From Pseudoalteromonas rhizosphaerae (GTDB lineage: Bacteria; Pseudomonadota; Gammaproteobacteria; Enterobacterales; Alteromonadaceae), in contig NZ_CABVLM010000014.1 in NCBI RefSeq assembly GCF_902498845.1, forward strand, positions 82,007 through 146,006: 64,000 bases of DNA, read 5' to 3'. Both the position numbers and the translations under genes were made by a program. Below the pieces are notes generated by a model, which did not search any database, was not told the origin of the DNA, and saw nothing but the letters and a program-made list of their open reading frames with translations. Positions 1-9,459 of this stretch are shown piece after piece (the first letter of the stretch is position 1; every line of letters begins with the position of its first letter).

Positions 1-1945
1 TTTTGCCATCTACATACATGGCCTCAATAATTGTCGGTAATGTCTTCTTAGTAGCTTGCTTTAATCGTTCAGGGACGATAGTACTTGCCCCTTGCGCTGT
101 AGCAATCCAAATACTGCCATCTTTATGCAACACCGCAGCAGGATTAGACCCGCCATTAGCCTGGGCGCTAAGCATGCCGTCTCCTTCATCATATAGCTGA
201 TACTGGATTGGCAACGCATTATTTTGTGCTAACTGGGCGAGTCGCTGTTTGACTTGCTGTTGATTAACTTGGATCACACCGCGATTACTAGATAACCAAA
301 ACGAATCTCCCTGTGCCACAACTTGAAACAACTTATCAACTGGCAAGCCTTGTTCACGCCCAAGAATACTCATCTCTCCGGTTGGGATATGACACCGGAC
401 AAGACCACGGTCTGTCGCCATCCAGATATATTCAGATTCAGCATAAAAACCAAAAGCATATGCAGCATCAAAATGGGCTGGAAATACTTTAGCCGTAAAC
501 TTTTCTAAACTTGGGCTAAAAAATGCGACCCCAACGCCGGTTCCAATCCATACATTGCCATAATTGTCTTCGCTAAGGGCTATAATAAAATCACCAGGTA
601 AACCATCTACACTTGAAAACTGCTTCAGTGATCCATCCACATCTATTCGTGTCAATCCTGCTGCGGTTCCTACCCATAAGCGCCCTGCACTATCAAATAA
701 TAACGCCCTGACTTCATTGCTGGCTAAGCCATTTTTACGATCTAGAACAGGATAAGCTTTACCATTGATGATCCGCATCAAACCTGAGGTATAAGTCCCT
801 AGCCAAATATGTCCTTGCGCATCCTCAGCTAAACTTAAAACCGATAACGGATCATTCCCATAAGCAGCAGGAAATGTGTTTACTTTATTATCTTCAATAC
901 GGTTTAAACCTAGGCTGCCGCCTACCCATAAGCTACCATCTGAATGGGACAGCACGGTGCGAACATAGTCCCCTGTTAAACCGCGTTTTGTGGTCCAAGT
1001 TGAAAAAGCAGCTTCACGCAATCGGTACAAACCGCCATTTGTGCCAACCCAAATACTATTTTCACGATCTTGTAATAGCGATAAAATCCGATTGGCTGGT
1101 AAACCAGCGTCAGCATCAAGTTGTTCAAGTCCTAACGGGCTTAATCGAAACACCCCTTTATTGATCGTACCAAACCAAAGATCATCATGATCATCTTGTA
1201 AAATACTTGAGATAGCCTCATCTTTAAGCTGAGCATGAATACTGACAAAACGGTTGTTCACCTGCTTCCATGCGCCTTGTTCACTGCCTACAATGAGTTC
1301 ACCTTGGCGGGTCAAATACAAGGTGTATATTGGACTTTGTGGTAAACCTGAATCGGGAGTAATTAATCGCGCTGTTTTATTATTAATTTGATACAAGCCT
1401 TTGCTGGTTGCAGCCCAAATCATACCTGCTTTGTCTGCTATTAGGCGATAAGCACTGAGGTTTTCTAAAATCGCCGTGTCCGGCGCACTATCAAACTCTC
1501 GATATACAACACCTTGGCCCTCAAGAGCTAACCAAGTTTCATCTGAAGGTGTTTTTAATACATGATTTACCATCACAGTGGCATTAGGCTTAGCGTGCCA
1601 TTGCCCTTGATATAAATGACTGATCCCACCTCGGGCACCCACGATATATAAACCGCCATCAGCTTGTGGGGCTAAACTACGTAAACCAGAATCTGGTAAA
1701 CCAGTTATTTCCGTGCGTGTAAATAGTTTAAACTCACGGCCATTAAATCGGGCTAATCCTTCCCATGTGGCAATCCATATATAGCCATCATTTGTTTGCA
1801 CCACACTATTGATACTATTGTGAGGCAAACCAGAACGGGTATTCCAAGTTTCGGCAAAGTAGTCATTAAGAGGTAAACGGGTTTGCTCAGCAGCAAAGCT
1901 GCTAAAAACAACAAAAAAGAAAAAGCAAAGACCTAAACGAATCAT
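1..1945 (-). CDS. Two-component-regulator propeller sensor protein, 3' end outside window
   Basis: I read this gene by hand on the minus strand. It starts with ATG at 1945 and stays open for 648 codons to the left edge, so the C-terminus is missing. A hydrophobic signal segment of about 20 residues ends at SSFAA. The mature part begins with the typical opening of Reg_prop sensors, containing RSGLPHNSI and then DGYIWIATWEGLARFNG. Repeats of the form GLP...I..L..D..G.IWVGT..GL recur about every 45 residues, as expected for blades of a large extracellular beta-propeller. In this family the propeller is followed by a Y_Y_Y domain and an output module such as GGDEF or a histidine kinase; which one is present here cannot be seen. 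The role is inferred to be periplasmic ligand sensing. All shorter readings on the plus strand here are antisense shadows. Confidence 0.85.
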   Translation of the reverse strand, partial: MIRLGLCFFFFVVFSSFAAEQTRLPLNDYFAETWNTRSGLPHNSINSVVQTNDGYIWIATWEGLARFNGREFKLFTRTEITGLPDSGLRSLAPQADGGLYIVGARGGISHLYQGQWHAKPNATVMVNHVLKTPSDETWLALEGQGVVYREFDSAPDTAILENLSAYRLIADKAGMIWAATSKGLYQINNKTARLITPDSGLPQSPIYTLYLTRQGELIVGSEQGAWKQVNNRFVSIHAQLKDEAISSILQDDHDDLWFGTINKGVFRLSPLGLEQLDADAGLPANRILSLLQDRENSIWVGTNGGLYRLREAAFSTWTTKRGLTGDYVRTVLSHSDGSLWVGGSLGLNRIEDNKVNTFPAAYGNDPLSVLSLAEDAQGHIWLGTYTSGLMRIINGKAYPVLDRKNGLASNEVRALLFDSAGRLWVGTAAGLTRIDVDGSLKQFSSVDGLPGDFIIALSEDNYGNVWIGTGVGVAFFSPSLEKFTAKVFPAHFDAAYAFGFYAESEYIWMATDRGLVRCHIPTGEMSILGREQGLPVDKLFQVVAQGDSFWLSSNRGVIQVNQQQVKQRLAQLAQNNALPIQYQLYDEGDGMLSAQANGGSNPAAVLHKDGSIWIATAQGASTIVPERLKQATKKTLPTIIEAMYVDGK

Positions 1946-2120
1946 TATACTAAACGCCTTCGTAATTATGGCGAGCTAACAACTTAGCATTAACGCAAAT
2001 TAAATAGATAATGATTTACTAGTAGTTAATTATCATTATATTTTCTTGTATAGGAATTATACTAACATAGTCTGAGTTTTATTTTCATTAACTAAATAAC
2101 ACAATTCGTTTACGACTACG

Positions 2121-2756
2121 CTAAGCACACAGAGCGTCTATGCTTTGCTGCAGCTGGTCAATAAACTTCGCTACATGTAAACCATCCATCAATGCATGGT
2201 GCACATCTATTGAGATAGGCAATGTCCCCTTTTGCGCATCAAACTGTCCAAACACTAATTTAGGAATGCCGAAATGATTACCTTGTGTATGTGCGTGAGA
2301 GAAGCTTGTAAAGTTCAACCACGGTAAAACCGAAATATGGATCAAATCAGTCTGACCTTCGGTTTGCGCAAAAGCAGTTGAGAATAATGGCTGTTGCTTT
2401 GCAGCTAAGCTAACTTTATTTGCATGCACTTGAAAGTCGTTCAACGTAGCTTGTTGTGAAAAATAGCTAAACCTAAAGGTATCATCATCAGCAAGCTCTA
2501 CCACACTGGCACGTTGAGCAGCTAGTTGCCAAGGTACACCGTCAATGATCCTCAGTAACATTGGTTGATAAGCATTGCTTGCCTGCAATGTTGCATAGAT
2601 ATAGGCATGAAAAAAAGAGCATTGTTGTGATTTACAATACTGATACAGCGCCCCCATATCTAATTCTACACATACATTAAAATAAGGTTGCGTAAACTCT
2701 TTAAACAGTGAGAAATGTTGTTGGCGTGGCCATGTGGCTAAATCGATGGGCGTCAT
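2121..2756 (-). CDS. Chloramphenicol acetyltransferase (CAT)-family protein
   Basis: The 211-residue product has the length and layout of trimeric CAT enzymes, which transfer acetyl from acetyl-CoA to a hydroxyl of the acceptor. The N-terminus matches the family pattern (IDLATWPRQQHFSLF). The catalytic signature is present near residue 190 as HHALMDGLHVAKF, with the active-site His in HHxxxDG. Upstream lies a hairpin that ends the leucine dehydrogenase unit, so the gene probably has its own promoter in the short gap. The ribosome binding site is weak (AAGA). CAT-like proteins in environmental genomes are often not proven resistance genes, so the substrate is left open. Confidence 0.85.
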   Translation of the reverse strand: MTPIDLATWPRQQHFSLFKEFTQPYFNVCVELDMGALYQYCKSQQCSFFHAYIYATLQASNAYQPMLLRIIDGVPWQLAAQRASVVELADDDTFRFSYFSQQATLNDFQVHANKVSLAAKQQPLFSTAFAQTEGQTDLIHISVLPWLNFTSFSHAHTQGNHFGIPKLVFGQFDAQKGTLPISIDVHHALMDGLHVAKFIDQLQQSIDALCA

Positions 2757-2818
2757 ATCTTTAGAAAACTATACAGGTCAGGATGACCGTATCGTGAGGG
2801 ATTTACTGAATAATGTAA

Positions 2819-2838
2819 AGGCGTGCAATTGCACGCCT
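2819..2838 (-). terminator. Hairpin terminator after leucine dehydrogenase
   Basis: A perfect 20-bp palindrome, AGGCGTGCAATTGCACGCCT, lies 11 bp past the leucine dehydrogenase stop. On the minus strand it is followed by only a short T-containing stretch, so termination is likely but not strong. Confidence 0.6.
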
Positions 2839-2849
2839 AAACGCGTTTA

Positions 2850-3890
2850 TTATAAACCGTTTTTGATGATCTCTTGTGCGAGTTCGTCTGCGATCAAATG
2901 CGTTGATTTTTGCTCTTTCTCACTTCGCGAAAAAATTTCAGTTAAGGTTTTGAAAATCCCCTCAACATGTTTATTTGATGCCTCAGCACTGTAACCTTCT
3001 GGCGCTGTTTCATAATAAACATTAATAATACCACCTGCGTTAATCACATAATCTGGTGCGTATAAAATACCTTTTTCACGAATGATCTCACCGTGACGAG
3101 ACTCGGCTAATTGGTTATTTGCACAACCAGCAATAATTGTCGCTTTAATGCGTGGAATAGTCGCATCATTTACTGTTGCACCAAGTGCACACGGTGCATA
3201 TACATCGACATCAAGGTCGTATATTTCATCAATGCCTACAGCAGTCGCTGCAAAATCATTCACGACTCGATCAATTGCCACTTGGTTGATATCAGTTACA
3301 AACAAGATCGCACCCGCGTCATGCAAATGTTTACATAAGCCATAAGCAACAGCGCCTAAGCCTTGTACTGCCACTTTAATGCCACTCAAGTCTTGGTGAC
3401 CACGTTGATGTTGTAACGCCGCTTTAATTCCTAAAAATGTGCCATACGCTGTAAATGGTGACGGGTTACCACTTTTACCTTCAAGGCCTAATACATAGTT
3501 AGTTTCTTTATTCATAATAGCCACATCATCACAGGTGATGTTTACATCTTCAGCAGAATAGTAACTACCATTTAAGCGCTCTAATTGGCGACCAAATGCA
3601 CGGAATAACTGTTCAGACTTAATTTCTTTGGCATTACCAATGATCACAGATTTACCACCACCAAATGGTAAACGTGCTACCGCATTTTTGTAGGTCATAC
3701 CCTTTGATAAACGAAGCGCATCGACAACAGCGTCGTCATCACTTGCGTAATCCCACATTCTGCAACCACCAACAGCAGGACCTAAATTAGTATTATGAAC
3801 GGCAATAATTGCACGAAGGCCTGATTCTTTATCTGAACAAAAAACCACTTGTTCGTGGTTATCAAAATCAACTCGATTGAACACAGCCAC
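2850..3890 (-). CDS. ldh: Leucine dehydrogenase (Glu/Leu/Phe/Val dehydrogenase family)
   Basis: The 346-residue protein belongs to the amino-acid dehydrogenases that oxidatively deaminate branched-chain amino acids to 2-oxo acids with NAD+. The N-terminal substrate domain carries GPAVGGCRMW around residues 37-46 and the glycine-rich catalytic-lysine segment PFGGGKSVIIG near 75-85. The C-terminal Rossmann domain has the nucleotide loop VQGLGAVAYG near 174-183. The length fits Leu DH (about 345-365) better than larger glutamate dehydrogenases. The gene stands alone, bounded by a terminator downstream and a 400-bp upstream gap that contains an ACGT-rich palindrome. It probably feeds leucine, isoleucine and valine catabolism. 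Confidence 0.92.
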   Translation of the reverse strand: MAVFNRVDFDNHEQVVFCSDKESGLRAIIAVHNTNLGPAVGGCRMWDYASDDDAVVDALRLSKGMTYKNAVARLPFGGGKSVIIGNAKEIKSEQLFRAFGRQLERLNGSYYSAEDVNITCDDVAIMNKETNYVLGLEGKSGNPSPFTAYGTFLGIKAALQHQRGHQDLSGIKVAVQGLGAVAYGLCKHLHDAGAILFVTDINQVAIDRVVNDFAATAVGIDEIYDLDVDVYAPCALGATVNDATIPRIKATIIAGCANNQLAESRHGEIIREKGILYAPDYVINAGGIINVYYETAPEGYSAEASNKHVEGIFKTLTEIFSRSEKEQKSTHLIADELAQEIIKNGL

Positions 3891-4115
3891 TTTATCTTAC
3901 TCCGAAATTTGTAACCCGTGAGAGGGTATGCACGCTGAAATTGCCGAGACTCTACCACTTCATATTACAGCTTGCCACTATATGAGATGATAAAACCTAT
4001 CAATATCAGGCGCTGTAATAAATAAGCTAATTTATCGCAATTTTAAACATTTTAAATTCAAAAAAAGTTACTTTTTAGAATAGTTAATTAACTTAACTAA
4101 AAATATAGCATGATA

Positions 4116-4131
4116 ACGTTTACGTGAACGT
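4116..4131. promoter_or_regulatory. ACGT-type palindrome upstream of leucine dehydrogenase
   Basis: The sequence ACGTTTACGTGAACGT is a near-perfect inverted repeat (five-base arms ACGTT/AACGT around TACGTG). It lies in the 401-bp gap 3891-4291, about 230 bp upstream of the leucine dehydrogenase start. I see no gene in that gap. From memory, MerR-type regulators of branched-chain amino-acid breakdown (LiuR) in related bacteria use ACGT-rich palindromes, so this is a candidate operator, not a proven one. Confidence 0.4.
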
Positions 4132-4247
4132 CAATTTGAATATTATTGTAAAGTTTAAATTACAAGGCAATAAACAGCAACAAGAGAGTAATGATGGGTG
4201 TTTGCGGGAGATTAGGTGGTTTACATCCAACTGGTCAGAGCTGATAA

Positions 4248-4275
4248 GCGGTATCTGAGAAGACTCAAATACCGC
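4248..4275 (-). terminator. Hairpin downstream of fumarase
   Basis: The 12-base arms GCGGTATCTGAG and CTCAAATACCGC pair with a single G-T wobble around a 4-base loop, 17 bp after the fumarase stop on the minus strand. There is no long T run, so efficiency is uncertain. Confidence 0.55.
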
Positions 4276-4291
4276 ATAATAAAGCGAATAC

Positions 4292-5818
4292 TTATTTTAA
4301 CTTAGCGTCTAACTCTGCAATTTTAGCTTTCCAAATTGCTGGGCCTTGGGTATGCGCATTTGCGCCTTCACTATCCACTGCGACAGTGACTGGCATATCT
4401 TCTACTTCAAATTCATAGATAGCTTCCATACCTAAATCTTCAAATGCCACTACACGGGCTTTTTTGATTGCTTTAGATACTAAGTAAGCTGCTCCACCTA
4501 CGGCCATCAAATACACAGATTTATTGTTTTTGATAGACTCAACCGTTGCAGGGCCACGTTCCGCTTTACCAATCATGCCAATAATGCCGGTTTTTTCTAG
4601 CATCATGTCAGTGAATTTATCCATCCGAGTTGCTGTTGTAGGACCCGCTGGGCCCACTGCTTCATCACGTACCGCGTCAACTGGGCCAACGTAGTAAATA
4701 AACTTATTATCAAAATCAACACCTGCAGGTAACCCTTCACCAGAATTGATCATATCTTGCAGACGTTTATGCGCTGCATCACGACCAGTTAATATAGTCC
4801 CTGACAGTAATACTGTTTCGCCCATTTTCCATTCATGCGTATCTTCTTTAGTTAGCGTATTTAAGTCAACACGACGCGTACCCTCACCCACTTCAAATGT
4901 GACTTCTGGCCAATCTTCAAGTTTTGGCGCTTTTAAGTTTGCAGGACCTGAACCATCTAATGTGAAATGTACATGGCGAGTCGCCGCACAATTTGGGATC
5001 ATAACCACAGGTTTTGAGGCCGCATGAGTCGGTGCGGTTTTTATTTTCACATCAACCACTGTTGTTAAACCGCCAAGGCCTTGTGCGCCAATACCGAGCT
5101 TATTTGCACGCTCAAATATTTCTAAACGAAGCTTCTCTTCGGTGGTTTCTGCGCCACGTTCCATAAGCTCATGGATATCAACTGGATCCATAAGTGATTC
5201 TTTTGCCATTACTGCGGCTTTTTCTGCCGTTCCGCCAATACCTATACCTAGCATGCCTGGTGGACACCAACCAGCGCCCATGGTCGGCAAGGTCTTTTCG
5301 ACCCATTCAGCCACATCATCAGATGGATTAAGCATCACCATTTTACTTTTATTTTCAGAGCCGCCGCCTTTTGCTGCCACCATTACTTCAACATTGCCGC
5401 CTGCCACTAAATCAATGTGCACGACCGAAGGCGTATTATCTTTGGTGTTTTTACGGCTACCTGCAGGATCTGCAACAATAGATGCACGTAATGGATTATC
5501 TGGATTCAAATAAGCACGACGCGTCCCTTCGTCAACCATTTGCTGTACGGTTAAATCTGTTTTGTCCCACTTAACATCCATACCTACTTTCACAAAACAA
5601 GTAATAATACCTGTGTCTTGGCACAAAGGACGTTTGCCTTCTGCCGACATCCGCGAGTTAATTAAAATCTGCGCAATGGCATCTTTTGCCGCTTTACTTT
5701 GTTCTTTGTTATAGGCTTTTTCGAGCGCTTGAACAAAATCAAGTGGATGATAAAACGAAATATACTGCAATGCATCTTCAATGCTATCAATAAAGTCTTG
5801 CTGACGAATTGTACTCAT
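4292..5818 (-). CDS. fumA: Class I (iron-sulfur) fumarate hydratase
   Basis: The 508-residue product is a class I fumarase, which interconverts fumarate and malate in the citric acid cycle using a 4Fe-4S cluster. Cluster-binding cysteines are visible as PLCQDTG near residue 64, GWCPPGMLG near 183 and NCAATRHVHF near 277. The C-terminal beta domain contains GPAGPTTATRMD near 390 and GKAERGPAT. The length matches the single-chain two-domain form (about 505-550). A good AAGGA ribosome binding site precedes the ATG at 5818. It is a one-gene unit, divergent from pabB, and a perfect inverted repeat at 5838-5857 sits just upstream of the start. Confidence 0.95.
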   Translation of the reverse strand: MSTIRQQDFIDSIEDALQYISFYHPLDFVQALEKAYNKEQSKAAKDAIAQILINSRMSAEGKRPLCQDTGIITCFVKVGMDVKWDKTDLTVQQMVDEGTRRAYLNPDNPLRASIVADPAGSRKNTKDNTPSVVHIDLVAGGNVEVMVAAKGGGSENKSKMVMLNPSDDVAEWVEKTLPTMGAGWCPPGMLGIGIGGTAEKAAVMAKESLMDPVDIHELMERGAETTEEKLRLEIFERANKLGIGAQGLGGLTTVVDVKIKTAPTHAASKPVVMIPNCAATRHVHFTLDGSGPANLKAPKLEDWPEVTFEVGEGTRRVDLNTLTKEDTHEWKMGETVLLSGTILTGRDAAHKRLQDMINSGEGLPAGVDFDNKFIYYVGPVDAVRDEAVGPAGPTTATRMDKFTDMMLEKTGIIGMIGKAERGPATVESIKNNKSVYLMAVGGAAYLVSKAIKKARVVAFEDLGMEAIYEFEVEDMPVTVAVDSEGANAHTQGPAIWKAKIAELDAKLK

Positions 5819-5837
5819 AGGGGTTCCTTAAATTACC

Positions 5838-5857
5838 TTTACGTGAGAACACGTAAA
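5838..5857. promoter_or_regulatory. Perfect inverted repeat upstream of fumA
   Basis: TTTACGTGAGAACACGTAAA has 8-base arms separated by 4 bases and ends 20 bp before the fumarase start codon. Its position in the 5' leader or promoter suggests an operator or a leader hairpin. The ACGT core resembles the palindrome at 4116-4131, which hints at a shared regulator. Confidence 0.45.
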
Positions 5858-5983
5858 CTAGGCCAAACCAGTGACGGTGGTTTGTACAGCGCTTAGGCAA
5901 CGTCACTAAACGCTGCCAAAAAATTATAACTTATGATACCCTCCTAGCCCGTTTCGAGCCAGTTCTTCAGGGTAAAAAAATAG

Positions 5984-7330
5984 ATGATAAAGCAACAAAA
6001 AACCTGTATTCAATTAGACATTTCGCTCAACTGCCTAGAGGTTTTCGCCTATTTTGCCCATTTACCTTATGCCGTTCTGCTGGATTCAGCCAACAGCGAC
6101 CATATAAATAGTCGTTACGATCTGATTGCTATTGCGCCAAAAATGCGCCTCGAAGTTAAAAATAACCACACCTTTATTGATAACAAGGCAACTGAACAAG
6201 ATTGTTTTAGCATCATTAAAGCACAGCTAAATACTCTAGATAGCAGTAAAACTCAGCCTAACCTACCTTTTAGTGGCGGCTGGCTCGGGTATTTTGGTTA
6301 CGACCTTGGCCGAGTCATTGAAAAACTTCCCAGCCAAGCTATCGATGATATCGATATGCCACAACTAGCTATTGGTCTCTATCTGGATGCACTTATCTAT
6401 GATAAAAAGCTGCACAGTTGGTTTTATGTCGCACAGCCTGATGTTGATAGATCAGCAATGTATCTACAGGAGTTAGCTCACGCCTCTCCAATTACCTCGC
6501 CATTTGAAATCACCCGAGGCTGGTCATCAAATATGAGCCGCGCACAATACAGCGCTAAGTTTGCAAGAATTCAGGGGTATTTAAAAAGTGGCGATTGTTA
6601 TCAAATTAACTTAGCACAGCGTTTTACAGCACAGTATCAAGGCTCACCGTGGCATGCTTATTGTACTTTGCGCGAAGCTAACAAAGCACCATTTTCAAGT
6701 TTTATTAATCATCCTGATGGCGCTATTTTATCTATTTCTCCTGAGCGCTTTATTGCCATTAATGATAATCAGGTTGAAACCAAGCCAATCAAAGGAACGC
6801 TGCCACGGTGTCTTGATAAAAAAGAAGATGCGTTACAAGCAACTCGATTACAAAATTCAGCGAAAGATCGCGCTGAGAATGTGATGATTGTTGATTTACT
6901 GCGCAACGACTTAGGTAAAGTTGCCAAACCTGGTACCGTGCAAGTCCCGTCACTCTTTGCGATTGAAAGTTTTCCTGCAGTACACCACTTAGTCAGTACC
7001 GTGACAGCGCAGTTAGCTGACGATAAAACTGCGGTTGATCAGTTGTATGCTGCTTTTCCGGGAGGGTCAATAACCGGTGCACCCAAAATTCGTGCGATGG
7101 AAATCATTGAAGAATTAGAACCGCATCGGCGCAGTATTTACTGTGGTTCAATCGGTTATTTAAGCGCTTGTGGCAATATGGATACCAGTATTACCATCCG
7201 AACTTTAGTGTGTCACAAACAACATATTTATTGTTGGGCTGGCGGCGGCATTGTTGCTGATTCACAAGTGGATTTGGAATACCAAGAAACTTACGATAAA
7301 GTAAATAAAATCTTACCTTTATTGAAGTAA
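5984..7330 (+). CDS. pabB: Aminodeoxychorismate synthase component I
   Basis: This 448-residue protein converts chorismate plus ammonia from the PabA glutaminase to 4-amino-4-deoxychorismate for folate synthesis. The N-terminal half matches the anthranilate-synthase-I N domain (GGWLGYFGYDLGR near residue 98). The C-terminal chorismate-binding domain has SGDCYQINLAQRF near 203, ETKPIKGTLPR near 265, AENVMIVDLLRNDLGK near 298, and GSITGAPKIRAMEIIEELEP near 360. The PIKGT motif is typical of PabB enzymes; TrpE differs around it. Six bases downstream begins the Nudix gene, as in many gammaproteobacteria, so both are probably co-transcribed. Confidence 0.93.
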   Translation: MIKQQKTCIQLDISLNCLEVFAYFAHLPYAVLLDSANSDHINSRYDLIAIAPKMRLEVKNNHTFIDNKATEQDCFSIIKAQLNTLDSSKTQPNLPFSGGWLGYFGYDLGRVIEKLPSQAIDDIDMPQLAIGLYLDALIYDKKLHSWFYVAQPDVDRSAMYLQELAHASPITSPFEITRGWSSNMSRAQYSAKFARIQGYLKSGDCYQINLAQRFTAQYQGSPWHAYCTLREANKAPFSSFINHPDGAILSISPERFIAINDNQVETKPIKGTLPRCLDKKEDALQATRLQNSAKDRAENVMIVDLLRNDLGKVAKPGTVQVPSLFAIESFPAVHHLVSTVTAQLADDKTAVDQLYAAFPGGSITGAPKIRAMEIIEELEPHRRSIYCGSIGYLSACGNMDTSITIRTLVCHKQHIYCWAGGGIVADSQVDLEYQETYDKVNKILPLLK

Positions 7331-7335
7331 CCTGT

Positions 7336-7929
7336 GTGAATAGCAAACAGCTTATGGCTCGTTTTCAGCTAACTGCGCCTGCCAATGAGTATATACAGCC
7401 AGCTGATAAGAGACATTTTAAACAACGTCCCCAACGAGCCAGTGCCGTTATGTTACCACTGATTGATATAGATAACAGCGCGCACATATTACTATGCAAA
7501 CGCCCGATGTTCTTAAATCACCACCCTGGGGAAATTTGCTTACCAGGTGGTAAGCATGAGTTGAGCGATGCAAACTTACGCCATACTGCACTGCGTGAAC
7601 TTAGTGAAGAGCTAAATATCGCCCCATCAAATGTCACTGTCATCGGTCAATTAGGCGATTACTCTACTCTTACCGGCTTTACGATTACACCGTTTGTTGG
7701 TGTATTAGCCCCAGATACACATTGGCATGCAGACCAAAATGAAGTGGCCGCCAGTTTTTTGCTGCCCGTCAGCGCACTCGCTGATGTAAACAATTGGCAA
7801 CCCTTACCTTTTCATCGCTTTGGTAAAACTATTACTTTACAAGGTTTTTCAACTCCTTACGGACTACTTTGGGGAGCCACTGCTAGCATTATAAAAAACT
7901 TTACAAAACAGCTTGCCATACCAGTTTAA
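7336..7929 (+). CDS. nudL: Nudix hydrolase, CoA pyrophosphatase type
   Basis: The 197-residue product has the NudL/YeaB layout. The CoA-specific element HHPGEICLPGGK lies near residues 57-68 and runs into the Nudix box, whose key residues G, E and REL.EE are at about 67-89. The family hydrolyses CoA and derivatives to 4'-phosphopantetheine and 3',5'-ADP, using Mg2+ or Mn2+. It follows pabB by six bases, suggesting one operon. The start is ambiguous: GTG at 7336 or ATG at 7354. Confidence 0.88.
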   Translation: MNSKQLMARFQLTAPANEYIQPADKRHFKQRPQRASAVMLPLIDIDNSAHILLCKRPMFLNHHPGEICLPGGKHELSDANLRHTALRELSEELNIAPSNVTVIGQLGDYSTLTGFTITPFVGVLAPDTHWHADQNEVAASFLLPVSALADVNNWQPLPFHRFGKTITLQGFSTPYGLLWGATASIIKNFTKQLAIPV

Positions 7930-8028
7930 ATCTCTATTGCAAAGGGTTACAAGGGTACAATTACGCGTTATTATGTGCGACCGTTCAAAGCCAGCAATCG
8001 TGCTGAGTAAAAGTAGAGTAAAGTTATT

Positions 8029-9405
8029 ATGATCAGTGCATTCGATATGTTTAGTATTGGCATTGGCCCGTCGTCTTCACACACCGTCGGCCCAATGCGC
8101 GCATCGCGTTTATTTGTTAACGAACTACAACAACAAAACTTATTAACCGATGTCACCAGCATTAAAGTTGAGCTATATGGTTCATTGGGACAAACAGGTA
8201 TCGGCCATGGCTCAGGCAAAGCAGTTATTTTAGGGCTTGCGGGTTACGATCCAGAAACCATTGATGCCGATTTAGTAGACGATATTCTCGCTAAAATTGA
8301 AAATGAACAAGTGATCCACTTAAATCAAGTGCATCAAGCAAAGTTTCCAAAACAAGGAGCGATTGTATTCCACCGTCGTAAAACTTTGCCAAAACACTCA
8401 AATGCAATGGAGATCATTGCTTTTAAAGGCGACGAAAAACTCCATAGTAAAGTTTACTATTCAATTGGTGGCGGTTTTATTGTTACCGATGAAGAATTTG
8501 AAAACGAAAAACAAGCTGCGCTCACTGTCCGTGAAGAAAATCCAGCCCCCTTTCCATTTGGCAGTGCCAAAGAATTATTAGAAATGTGTAAGGAGTCAGG
8601 CTATAGCGTATCAAGCTTGATGATGAAAAATGAAAAAACGCTGCGTACTGAAGATGAAATAAAAGATGAGCTATTCAATATTTGGCAAGTAATGAAAGCC
8701 TGTATTGAACGCGGTATGCGCACCGAAGGTATTTTACCCGGCGGCTTGAAAGTAAAACGCCGTGCCCCTAGCCTGTACTTAAAGCTCAATATTGAAGTCA
8801 GCAATGACCCCCTTCGCGCAATGGACTGGGTGGATTTGTTTGCCCTTGCTGTTAATGAAGAAAACGCTGCAGGTGGCCGTGTAGTTACAGCACCAACTAA
8901 TGGCGCAGCAGGTATTTTACCTGCGGTATTAATGTACTACCACACATTCATTAAAGAAATAGACCGCGATATTGCAACTCGTTATTTATTAACTGCCGCT
9001 GCAATTGGCATCCTGTATAAAAAGAATGCCTCAATTTCAGGTGCTGAAGTTGGTTGCCAAGGCGAAGTTGGCGTCGCATGTTCAATGGCTGCTGGTGCAT
9101 TGACTGAAATTGTCGGTGGCAGTGTATTACAAGTAGAAAATGCCGCTGAAATTGGCATGGAGCATAACTTAGGGTTAACCTGCGACCCTGTCGGTGGATT
9201 AGTACAAGTGCCGTGTATTGAACGTAATGCGATGGGAGCTATCAAAGCAATTAATGCATCGCGTTTGGCTATTCGTGGCAGTGGCGAGCAAAAAGTATCA
9301 TTGGATAAAGTTATTAAAACCATGCTTGATACTGGTAACGATATGAAAACTAAATATAAAGAAACCGCTCGCGGTGGCTTAGCTGTAAATATAATTGAGT
9401 GTTAA
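8029..9405 (+). CDS. sdaA: L-serine ammonia-lyase (L-serine deaminase), iron-sulfur type
   Basis: The 458-residue enzyme deaminates L-serine to pyruvate and ammonia using a 4Fe-4S cluster. The beta domain starts with FDMFSIGIGPSSSHTVGPMR. The alpha domain contains the conserved cysteines in EVGCQGEVGVACSMAAG near 343 and GLTCDPVGGLVQVPCIERN near 382, as in single-chain SdaA/SdaB. Length (about 455) is normal. The gene is followed directly by a strong bidirectional terminator and has about 100 bp of upstream sequence for its own promoter. Confidence 0.95.
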   Translation: MISAFDMFSIGIGPSSSHTVGPMRASRLFVNELQQQNLLTDVTSIKVELYGSLGQTGIGHGSGKAVILGLAGYDPETIDADLVDDILAKIENEQVIHLNQVHQAKFPKQGAIVFHRRKTLPKHSNAMEIIAFKGDEKLHSKVYYSIGGGFIVTDEEFENEKQAALTVREENPAPFPFGSAKELLEMCKESGYSVSSLMMKNEKTLRTEDEIKDELFNIWQVMKACIERGMRTEGILPGGLKVKRRAPSLYLKLNIEVSNDPLRAMDWVDLFALAVNEENAAGGRVVTAPTNGAAGILPAVLMYYHTFIKEIDRDIATRYLLTAAAIGILYKKNASISGAEVGCQGEVGVACSMAAGALTEIVGGSVLQVENAAEIGMEHNLGLTCDPVGGLVQVPCIERNAMGAIKAINASRLAIRGSGEQKVSLDKVIKTMLDTGNDMKTKYKETARGGLAVNIIEC

Positions 9406-9419
9406 GTTTTATAGTCATT

Positions 9420-9446
9420 AAAAAAGCCGCAATATGCGGCTTTTTT
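9420..9446. terminator. Bidirectional intrinsic terminator between sdaA and cysB
   Basis: GCCGC and GCGGC form a GC-rich stem with a 5-base loop, flanked by six A and six T residues (9420-9425 and 9441-9446). This suits termination of both convergent genes. Confidence 0.85.
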
Positions 9447-9459
9447 CAACAGGTTAAAG

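Noticed and set aside
1..1190. Short plus-strand frames over the propeller gene
   Set aside because: They are antisense to an uninterrupted 648-codon frame with clear propeller repeats.
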